From positions 102,840,500 through 102,904,499 of the forward strand of contig OY744519.1 of NCBI GenBank assembly GCA_963556195.1: 64,000 bases of DNA. Reading direction: 5' to 3'. This DNA comes from Sepiola atlantica. Lineage: Eukaryota; Mollusca; Cephalopoda; Sepiida; Sepiolidae. This document shows, in pieces, positions 15,001-27,000 of the stretch. How positions within the stretch are numbered: the stretch's first letter is position 1; each line of letters opens with the position of its first letter. A program made the translations under genes and the position numbers. Under the pieces are notes generated by a model that did no database searches, had not been told where the DNA came from, and was given only the letters and a program-made list of their open reading frames with translations.

Positions 15001-18000
15001 TAAATCTAACATTTTCAAGCTCATATTTTTGAAAAAAGACTTATATAATTATTAAAAACATTACTAGTATAAACAGAAACCAATGAATTCAATTCATAAA
15101 AAAAGAGAAGGATCAAAAGATAAAAAAATGAAAAGATATTTTTTTAAACCAAAAAACATATATACCTGGAAATCTTGGTTGAGACTGAGGTTGAGGTTGT
15201 GGTTGAGATTGAGACGGAGGCTGAGGCTGTAACTGATCACCTGGAAATCGAGGTCCAACATATCTGGGTACTTGTTCACCCATCAGAGAACCAATATGGC
15301 CTTCAGAGGGCACAGTAGGTATTTGCCGCTTAGGATCATATATCAATTGGGTATCACTGAAAAAAGGGACCTGACGAACAGCTTCAGGCTTGTCTGCAAT
15401 AAATAATTTTTTTAAAAATGGAAAGTTCACAAATCTATATTGTCAGCTGAATTGAAAACTATTTGAACAATATGATTTAATTTTTCTATAGCATTTATTT
15501 TACTAGTTTTTCTTTTTAAACATTTACAATGAAAACTTTTTCAATAAAAAACAATCCAGCAATGGCAGGTTAAACTGTATTTTCTGATTGTTTACAAATT
15601 TATAAGTAGTTAAAAACAAAAATGATTAAATTAGTACTTTTGAAAATTCAATTAAAAACAAGAATGCTTATGACAAAAAATTTTTTAATGAACTAGGAAC
15701 ATTATTTGCCAAACTTTTGGGGGAAAAAATTTAAAATTCTGCTTTGTATAGAAGTTGATTATTCATTAAAATTCAAGCGAAACATTGTCATTTGTCACAA
15801 TCATTGGACGTTTTGGTGGTCTCTTTCAATGCATCGAGATAGATATAGAGATAGAAAGATAGTTCCAGGGATAGGTTTTGGTCCAAGTTTTCAGATCATC
15901 CTTCTGAAAATATCTTCCCCATTCTTATGTGGGTAAAACCTTCCACTTCTACCACGGGGGAAATAAACTCTTAATACATTGATGGATTCACTTACTATTA
16001 CGGTTCAAATAAACATAGTTTAAAATAGAGTCAAATGCGGTTATTTCTTTATATTTGGGCAAGAGACGAAATGAAAGTTTTGGATTTTGAGACCAGACAT
16101 CCGGCACACCATAGCATTTTTATTTCTCACCAGATCCTGAATACTGTTTGAACCTGCAATCGTCTGGCTTATGTTTCTTTTCTTTTATTAGAATAGGTTA
16201 TAAATTCTCAAATAAAGCCAGTTTCATTTTAAATATTGTAAAAAGAAAAATCTTTATTTTAATCTATACAAATAAATTCTAAGCTATGTACATTTACTAA
16301 AATCCTTTACAAAATTTATTTCCATCATAGATTTTCAGTATTGAAAAGTTTTGCAGATACATTGGGTATTCAATTTGCATTTTGAAACTTCTGATGATAT
16401 CATGATTCTTTTCTTTTTTATACTTGGAGTTTGATGAAACAATAATTTACATGCATAACGCAATTATTATATTTTAAATAACAAAAGGCGGAAATTTACT
16501 CTCAAGAACACTTTTAGTGAACATTTTATACGGAGAAATCATTTGTATACAAAATATACAATTAATGAGAAAAAGCAAGAATCGGAACTTAAATGCAGAT
16601 GAGATGGGGGAATAAGCGTTTTTAAATTAAATAAATCGATAAAAAATGTTTAGAAGGTTGTTGAGACTTTGGTCCTGTCTAAGGGTTTTGAATTTAGTAT
16701 TCCACTGATTAATATTGACAAAGAGAAGACTTTTGTTTCCTTTGAGGTCCTTGTCTCTCAACGTAGACGTTTTTTCCCAACTATTTTTCATCGATGAAAT
16801 CACGTTTAACTGATTTGACACATCAATATAACAACTCTCCAATTGACTCCAATAATTTTGTTTGGAGATAGAACCATTTCAAGATTGTGAAATCTTCGAA
16901 ATCCAATAAGGATATCTATATCTGTAAACCAGATAAAGGTGCAAGAGTAATTTCGCTAAATTTTTAAGACTACATCCAGAAAATGTTGACCATTCTTAAT
17001 GATAGATTGAAATTTTGTGTGATCAACCCTGTTGAAGCATCTAATGAAATGAAGTTGCAGAAATGATTATTGTATTTCTATAACACGGGTTTCTTTACTA
17101 AAGAGACCTATGACCGAATAAGACCTGGTTTACAGCGACCAAGATTATATGGCCTCTCAAAAATACATATGAAAGAGGTCCTGTTCAGACCTATATTATC
17201 TACGGTAGCATCTGCTGAACATTCCTTGGCCAGATGGCTTTTGGAAATTTTACAACTTGCGCGTGATTCCTATAATGCCCATTGTATTTCCAATTCTTTC
17301 CAGTTTGTTGACCGTTTGTCCAATTCTGACAATTTATGTGCTCCTTTGACGTTGTCAATCTTTTCACAAAATGTTCTGTTGGAGGAGACTATTCGTACCT
17401 GTGCCAACACATTATATGGTAGCTCCATGTCCCCCCTCCTTGTTTCCCTAAGGAAATCTTTGTTGAATTAATGTTGTTGTGCACAAAGTCTGTTCAATTT
17501 AGCTATAACATCATGTATAGCCAAATTAATGGAGTGTCCCTGGGGAGTCCTTTAGCCCCGGCATTAGCATGTATTTTTTGTTTGCTATCATGAGGACATC
17601 TTATTTAACTCGGTTCCTAAGTCTATGTGAGATATGTTGACAACACTTTTGTTACTTTTTCCTCTCATAGTGAGGCTTTGATTTTCTATGAAAAGTTGAA
17701 TTCACTTCATGATACTTTAAGTTTCACTATGGAAGTTGAGAAGGATAATTGCCTCCAGTTTTTTAGAGATCAGAGAGGGAGTTTCTGACTGGTGTTTATC
17801 GCAAACCCACACCCACACCCACTTGCCTTTACTAGAATTGATGCTCTTTTGCACCAAAAACTAGAAAGTTAGCTTTAATTGATACCTTAGTGCACCGAGC
17901 CCTCATGAGTTGTTCTCCCGACAGACTTCATGTGAATCGGACAAGATAAGGGAAATCCTTATCAGTAACGGCTATCCGGATGACTTAATTTAAGACTGCA

Positions 18001-21000
18001 TCAAAGAAAGAATTGCAGAATTTAAATCTTCCAGGCCTATCGGCCCTCCAAGATGTCTAGTACATGTTAAACTGCCTTGGATAGGTGACATTAGTCAGTA
18101 GCTGGGCAAGCAAATCACCCAAAGTGTAACCGGTTTCTTTTTTACTGTTGCTTTACGATTGGTTTTAGACACAAGATCTGCTTTTCGATTTTTTCCCAAA
18201 GATAGTCTGCCTTATATTAAAAACAGTAATATTGTATATGAATTTAAATGCTAGTGCAGTGCTGGCTATGTTGGGTGAACAAAATTACATTTGAGACCTG
18301 AATAAACCAGCATATCCCATCTAAAATTAGACAGAATAGATCTGTTTTTTTTTGTGCCATACCTCTTCTCGGCTTTGAAATCTTTTATTGGCCAGCATTT
18401 AGCTGAAAATGTTTGCTGTGCTAATAAGTATAAAGTTGAGTGGTTTACGATCTTACATAGAGCAGATTCCGTCTCATTTGAAAATCTTAGAATCTGTTGC
18501 TATCGTCTTGCAGAAGACTTCTCTTTATAAACAGAAGGACTTCGTAAAATCTCTGATTCTCTTGGGGGAAGTTAATTGGCCATTCCCCCCCCCCCCTCGG
18601 CCTTTAAAACTAAGTTGTCTTTTAAACATTTTTAATCGATTTATTAAATTATTTATTTTAAAAACGCCTATTCCCCCCATCTCATCGGTATTTAAGTACC
18701 CATTCTTGCTCTTTCTCGTTAATTATATATTTTGTATACCAACAATTTCTCCTTACGAGATGTTGGTCGAATGAGCTCTAGAGAGTAAATTTCTGCTTTT
18801 GTTAGTTAAAACGATTTACAAGTTTTGTACCTCAAAACATTTATTTATATATATATAAAAACAAGGTTATTCTTGAGATAACAATCCTTGGTAACTATAA
18901 TAAATATAATTATAAGTCTGTTATACAGACTTTTATTTCAAGTTTTAATGCTAACAGGTATTTTTTAATTTTTTTTTTTTTTTTTTTAAGATTTTCAAAT
19001 TTTTATTTTTGGAAAAGACTTTGTAAATGACTACCATTTTAAAAGGTTTACATGAAACAAAGCCACATTTAAACAATTTGCAAAAATAGATAAATTATTC
19101 GATCAGACTAAATCATGATTAAATTTACAAAATTGCTGCCTACCAACTTCTATTTACAAACAAATAAAATTCAAAAATCTTACAAAAATAAATTAAAAAC
19201 AAAAACTTACTCGTTTTCACTAAATTTGAAATGATACTTTTCTACACGATAACAAGTTTGCATTTTGTAACGGTTTCTTTTCTTAGGTAAATGTGCAAAT
19301 CATAGAATTTATTTTTCTAAATTAAAAAAGATTTCTAAATAAATAAACTATTTTACACCCTTTTTATTAGATTTTTAAAAAATTCTAAGTAAAGATAATA
19401 CCTTATTTTTTAATATTGAAAATAACATGACATTTTATTCTGTGTAAAATTTTCATTTTTCTTAATTTATGATTTTTTAAAATTTATTTAACATTAATTA
19501 ATTTTAAGCTGGTGTATGAATAGGATTAAAAAAAAAACATTTTCTTCTAATTTTAAATCACCTTTTCATAACATTTAGATGTTTTTATTATGTTGACAAA
19601 GCAAATCTAGGTCACAAAAGTTCTATTTATTTACAAAGAGAATTTCATTGTTAACTTGATTTGGTTTTGTGAGGATTGGTTGTATTATTGCAAAGTGAGA
19701 AAAATAAGTTGAAGGAGTTTGATTGTAAGAGTACAAGTTTTTTTTGGTTTGGTTTTACAACCGATCAACCACTGTTAAGGGTTATTTAGAACCAAAACTC
19801 ATTAAATTTATGATGGGGCAATTTTCAAGTCTGGAATTCTTCACATCATTCTATGTGCGAGTGATTTTGTTTTTATTCTGTAGTTTTAGAATTTTATGTC
19901 TATAATTTTTTTCCTTTCCGTTGGTTTTGGATTGCAAAGAAGGAAAATTTAGAATTTACCATTTGTCTGATCAGACTGAAGTGCCTTTTGTTGTTTTATT
20001 TGCTTCTGAAGTTGCATGCGTTGCCTTTCCTGTTGCTCCCGCTGTTTTTCCATTTGCTCCCTTTCTTGATAACCTTCACTAAATGGATTATTGTCCTGGA
20101 GAAAAAGAAAAGCAAACCTGTACAACTCCTATTCCTTCAAGAGTATATCGCTATTATTCATGTGATATCAAACACTCAAAAATTGTATTTTAATTTGGGT
20201 GTGGGATGGGCGGAGTTCATTGATTAAATCATCTAATTGACATAAAGAAGGTTTTTAGAATGGCTCAAAAATATTAGTAAAGCTCCCAACCCAACCTTGT
20301 TTGACTGAACTTACATAGCAAAAAGTTACTGGCAAAGGTTTCTCATTCATTCTACTAATAATAAAAAAATTTTAAAATAATAAAAAAGAAGAGTACATAG
20401 GGAAGGCATAGTACAAATGTTAGTCATTTTCCACTTATTGATAGCACACATCACATTCAAGAAGTTCATATCTAATTTGTTGGTATTCTTTTTTTAAGGA
20501 GGGTGAAATAGAAATAACTTACTTGATCAGCAATTTCAGGATTGAAAGAAGTATAACAGAAAAATGAAAATAATAGGAAGGAGAAATGACATTTGCTCTA
20601 AATCCATGAGGTTTTGTCAGAAAAAAAAAACAATATTTTCTGGCAAAAGGCAACTGTGGTGTAATCTATATAAACAATAAGATGATAGGACGAAGCAGAA
20701 AAAAAAGGGTAAAAGAGAGAAATAAAGAAATCTTTGACATGGGAAGATAAGTGTTTGCCAATGAGAGATAAAAAGAGAGCAATGAAAATAAAAACGTGAT
20801 TGAAAGACATTGTCATAGACTGGAAAGAGTTATAAAAAAAATAAACTGATTCAATCAGTCAATTCTGCAGCAGAGAATCAGCTGCCATTGTTTTATGATA
20901 AATTTAGATCATGTAAAAGCCATTATTTTTCAGTATTTTGCTTGAATTGAATCAAGTGTTTAAAATACTGAACAAAAAGGGCAGACAACAAAACAATAGG

Positions 21001-24000
21001 AGAAAAGATTAAAAGAATAATGAATGGCTGAAATAAAATGCATGAAAAAAAAAAAAAAGATTGTCTGCTTGTGAAGGAGAAAAATAGATAATGATATGAA
21101 AACAGAAGAATGGCACTTTAATCCGAATGAATGATGATTTCAATTTGATTTGAAAAATCAATTGTTTTATAGAAATCAAATCAAATCTAAAAATTATATT
21201 TTCTGAAACAATTTGGAGAACCTGACACCCATTCTTTGATGCAATTAAACATTACTTAAACAATAAAATGATTAATTTGTATATAAAAATCTTAAGTTTT
21301 TAGTTTAATATTTGACATTTTTAAAAAGAGGGTCAGAATATGACATTCTATTAAAATAAATATTTGGATTAATAACTGCACTATAAAAATATTAAAAAAT
21401 CATAGCACATACTGAAACTAAAATATAGTAATAAATTACATACTTGTTGATAAAATGACCCTGTAGTATTGTCATTTGTATGGATATTTTTGTTGCAAAA
21501 GAGTATCGTGATTCATTAACATCTAAATGCTGTATATATTTCAGTAAAATATTGAATTTTTCATATTAGAGAAAATAAAACCAGATGTTTAGCCAGTGTG
21601 TGCTAGTCCTAATTTCAGTTTCAAAACTTATTTTTAAATTTTTAAGGAAAAATGTTATTAAAACATGACAGATTTTATGTATTATCTTTAATTTTATTTT
21701 TAAAATCAATTTCTGTGAATTTCCTTTCATCTCAAAGAACATGTCGTGTCAACATATAAAATACCTCTTATTATTTATCGTGATAATTGCGTATTTGTAA
21801 TCTTGCCATTTCAAATAAGTAAAAACTTCTGATAATGTGTACTTACGACCCCCTTCTTTTGCCTTTATTAAAACTTTCTTGTATCATACATAAGAAAGTA
21901 GTGAATGTGCATGAAAACTTCTCTTGGTAGCTTGTCAAAAGACACTTTCAATAAGAGGGATGTCAGATTATCAGTGTGTAGCTATTAGAACTGGCAAATA
22001 GCAAATGAAACTACAAGCAGAAAGTATTTTTCTCATTTTGGAGTATCCACATACAAGCAGGTATCTTTCATCTTTCAGTTGATGCCAATAACAGCATTTA
22101 TGCCTGCATCATTTTTACTCATGGAATTCAAATATTGGGGCAGCAACAGAGAAGAACAAAATTAAATGATTTCATTTCAAACTCTTCAAGTCATTATAAA
22201 ATCAAGCAGATTTACAGCTTCCATAACAAAAACGATTTCTTTTGAGAAACCAAATTAAATGAAAACATCAAGCCACACTTTATTTAAACAGGAAATTACC
22301 ATAAAATTGTGCCAACTATTTTTATGCAGTTAACCTTTGTAAGAATCTATAAAGAATTATTTTAGCTAATCCTCCTCTATCATTCAAGTCTATCCACCAT
22401 AAGTTCTATTAAGAAAATAGGTTTGCTAGAATTGTTTATTTTTAAGAAGAAAGCTTTAAGCTGTGTTTACTAGTTGAGTTTGAAATAACATTTTAATCAT
22501 TAAAAGTTGCAGATTAAATGGAGGCACGTTATTAGATTCAGCCAAGCATCCTTATAAGAATCTCTGCTGTTCATTTTGTTACACCTAAGTTGGAAATAGC
22601 ATTTTGTTTGGTCTGTCATGTTTCAAGTTTGAAATAGCATTTTGTTTAAATGCATCTACTCATCCCTATAAAAGACTTAGCCCAGCTTAAATTTAAAATA
22701 GCATTTTCATCGGTAAACGTGCAGATCGAAGATCTCTCCTCATTATAAATTTAAACAAGATTTTAGAGGGAATATTACATAAAAGTGTACAAATGATTGT
22801 TAATGTGACATGAGAAGAAGAAACAATAACCAATGAAAGCAAAGAAGAAGTTTGCTGTAGCAACCAGGAGGAGGGAGAGAAAAAAAATCAGATTAGCCTA
22901 ATTAAGTCAATAAAAGATTAGAAGAGTGAAAAATGATACGATGATCAGCCAATACAAGTAACAATTAGAATGGGATTAACAAAAAAAATCCAACAAATCA
23001 TCCACAAAAGAGAAGTAATTTTTTTTTTCTATTGTAAATATCTCATACATGCCCGTCTTCTTTCAGTCGGAAAGTGAGTGGGGATGAGGATTATATAATT
23101 GAATGAATATATTCAGACAAATTTGATTAAACAAAATAGGCAACTTATGGGTATTGATTCTTTTATTTCATTTTTTCTGATATGTCTCTTAATATCTGAG
23201 AATTGACATCATTAACCAATCATATCTAAGAATTGAAATCATTAACCAATCATATCAGAAGAAATGAAAAATTAACGGCTCAATAGGCAAAAGTTGCCCA
23301 TTTTGCTTAATCAAACTTGTTTGAATAACATGATGCTGGATATTATAAAAGAAAAAGCAAATTTAAAAAAAGATAAAATGAATAACTTTACTGCCTGAAG
23401 GATTTTGTTCTTTTTCAGAACTTCATCAAAAGGTCAATTGACAAAATGTTATTGTGCAAACAAAAAAGGGGGAAGGGGTATACATTGAGTAAGACATGTT
23501 AATGGCTATGTGCAAAATGCATCAATAACCATTATCATCTTTGGTTACCTTTTTAGGGGGTTAGGCACTTCACACAGCCACTAACATGTCTTACCCAGTG
23601 TATACAAATACTCCTTTTTCTCGGTTTTTACAATAAACATTTCTCAATTCGCGTTTTTTTTTTTTAAAGTTCTGAACAAAAACATTTTTTTAAGTCAGCC
23701 ACTAAAGTTTTCCATCATGTTTCTTTTTTATTATCATTATGATAATGGTTTCAGATATATATATATGTTTATATATATTTATAAAAGTTTACAAAACAAA
23801 TTTGTAAGATTTGTAGCTATAGAGTCATATCTTTAGTTGATATTAAGAGTTCTAAAGTAGTTAAAAAAGATCTTTATCAAATGACAAACATTGACTGAAA
23901 AACGTTTCCTTAAGAGCAAAATAGGAAGAATATAATTATTTGTTAGTTTGGAATAGAGTTAGGTTAAAAGAGAAAAAAAAACAAAAACAAAGCAAAGCAT

Positions 24001-27000
24001 TATAAGAGTTCAGTTTTTGTTTTTTCTTTTATACATGGGCATCAATGAACACCTAATTTAGAAGATGTTTTGTTTTTATGTAAGTTATTTATCAACATGC
24101 TACATGTCTATATCATCATTATTAGTATTAATGGAGATTTGGTTTAAAAATATAACCCATTGGGATCAAGGAATAGCTTAAAAGTACACATTAAGCAAAA
24201 AAATTTACATGTTTTTAACTGTTTTTCTCATTTTGGTGGCTTACATTTTCACATTATCCATTGTACTATCCAGCATATGGGATGAGCATTTTAGTAAACA
24301 AGATCACCAGTGGCTATATAAGATGATACATAGCTGTATGTAAATAGAGCCTTCTTCACTGGTGAAAATGCTTAATATAAGAATGTATATTAGCCTCACT
24401 ATTATAAATACAGTGAAACAGACTATGCATGATACACATTTATATACATATATCTAAAGACGAATTAAAAAAAACAACCTTTATGCTATTCAGTTTCACG
24501 TGCATTACCATTAGGTTATCAATCATCAGGCAAAGGCCAAAAGCTACAATATTTGCTTACTATAAATAATAATTGGACAATCTTTTCTGTGAATAAGTTC
24601 TATTCAATTTGTGTGATGTTTGGATAAAATTTGTATCTTCTTTAGTTATATAAAGAGAAACATGTTAGCTTTGAGAAAAATATTACATATGAATGATACA
24701 GACTATAACAAAAGGCACCTTAAGAAGGCTTGAGAGTACAACAACCGAAACATTGTAAAAATAACAGCAATCAAAATGAGGAAAACAGTTTAAAACATGT
24801 AAATAAAAATACTCCATTTAAAAAAAATAAATAATAACATCAAATACAAAAGGATTCAAATATCAACTACTTTTCCATCCCGATAACATACTTAGTAATT
24901 CAGGATGCAAAAGACTTATTTTATTGGGTTAGTTTGGTTGGTTTTAGATAAAATATTTCTATATAAAATAAAAATTCTTAAAAGTATAACCACAGAATAA
25001 TGTATATAATACTGGGTTTTAGTGTGAATTAATTGCAGTTAATCAAAGCAAAACATCTTTTTTTCGCAACTCTATTACAATAAATCTATAGTAAATAAAT
25101 GAAATTTAAGATTTAATTTGGTTCTCTGAAATGACAGGGATACATTCGAAAACTTTGGTTTAGGAGCACATATGAACTATAATATTTGACTTCTTCCTTT
25201 AAACTTTAATTCAAGCCAAAAATATCTTTCTAATCATATTCAGTTTACTATGTTTTATATGCTGGCATGTGTTGAATGGTTTTTAGAAATTTACTTCCAA
25301 ACTAACCTATCTCTGGAAAAGTCTTTACCTCTCCTTCTCTCCAAATCCATCCTAATCATTTCCTCCCATGTTTTCCTTGGCCTTCCCCTGCCACATCAAC
25401 TGTTCTACATTTAATAATCCAAGAACTCTGATATATTCTTTTAATGTGACCAAACCAACAAAGTCTCTGATTCTGCACACATCGCCCTATACTGTTCAGA
25501 TTTAATCTTCGTCTGAGGTCATCAAATCTAAGCCTATCTTTAAGACTTGCATTACACATACATCATATCATTCGTATATCATTTCTCTCGATGCAACACA
25601 TATCCTCAACCCTCACTGGCCAGGTTAAATTTCCATAGATCATCATACTGCACACACATGCCTGATACTCTTCTTCCCTTGGTCAACAGCAGTAATGCCC
25701 TGTTGGTTAGTAATGGAAAAAGTTTCCTGAACTTACTCTTGCAATCACACCAGCACCAGCTCCTCCCTGTGCTATAATGGTATCACGAAGGTAACAAAAC
25801 TTCTGAATAACCTTGTCATCCAAATATACTTTATTCACATCTTAGTTCTCCTTCATCTCTATTGTCTTACACTTCTTGCACACAAACTAGTTATCATCTC
25901 TCAACCTTCCTGTAATTACCCTGCACTTCTTGTGTACCCAATGCTTAGCACAAAAAATTGAGTTGTTCCCAACCTTATTTCCACAAACTAAGCAGGGGAG
26001 AGACAGTTTTTAAAACAAGGCCGACGCATTATTTACTTAGTGACCATGCCAAATTCAAAAGTAATTTTGAAGCTTAAACTATTAGTCAGAAAGTAATTTA
26101 TGACTTGGATCAATTTCAAGTATTATAGTTGATGTGTTCTAAACCAAAGAAAAACATGATTTTTCACCCCTCTCGTATCAAAGAATCTTTAATTTTGTAC
26201 ATTCTAAAATATGAAGCAAAAATTAATGCAATATCAAAATATTTTTTATATTAATAAGAATATGCAAAAAACACATACATCATTACAAATTTATATAAAA
26301 AATATTACCATGAAATCAAAAATCATTTAGAAATTGTCACAACATGCAAATTCATTATTAAAATTATTTCTTTTAAAATATTTAATTATTATTAGTGCAC
26401 TTTTCAGAAATTTAAAACTCAAAATTATCAAAAAAGCATTCTTGTGTGCATTTTCGAAGAGCCAATCAAAAACAGCCATTGTGCTAGTTTAATTAAAAAA
26501 TATTTCAATCAAAACAATTTTTTTTACAAACCCTAAAAGTTATAAAATGTTATGATTAAATCATTTTTTTTAATAGGATTACTTAAATGGTTTTACATAA
26601 GAGCAAAAAATTATAATTTCTCTAGAAAGAAATTTTAAAAAATTTAATCTGATTTCAAATTTATAAATTGTTATAGACAAAAAGAAAACCAAATGAATTT
26701 TTTTATGTTAAATTTGCATAGATAAATAGCATTAGTGGAAAGACTAAAAAAAAAGTTGTTTTTTTCATGATGCCAAACATTAGTTTGAGTGTCAGAAGAA
26801 TTTGGATTTCTAATTTTAACTAATTTAACAAAAAGGATGTTGTTTTTTCATAGACTTACCATAGGTTTAGAGTTTTCCATCGTATTTAACTAAAAAAACA
26901 TGAAATATCAGATGATTTTCTAAATCCAAAACTGTTCACAATACTATCACAACTATAAATATTTTTAGCAAAGTAATTTTTAATTCAACACTCCAATTAC

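Larger units (their letters stand above)
15394..19959 (-). other. Intron, 4.6 kb, containing a Penelope-like element
   Basis: Host for the element at 16481-18803. The flanks (15400-16480 and 18804-19959) are AT-rich. The stretch 15790-16130 is less AT-rich and unassigned. T-tracts occur at 18968-18987. No exon is seen. Confidence 0.7.
20096..26859 (-). other. Intron, 6.8 kb
   Basis: AT-rich. It contains a degenerate repeated motif at 22470-22760, two inverted repeats (23111-23328 and 23405-23685) and a minus-strand LINE tail at 25300-25790. The remainder (20100-22450, 23700-25290, 25800-26850) shows no gene or recognisable element. Confidence 0.65.
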
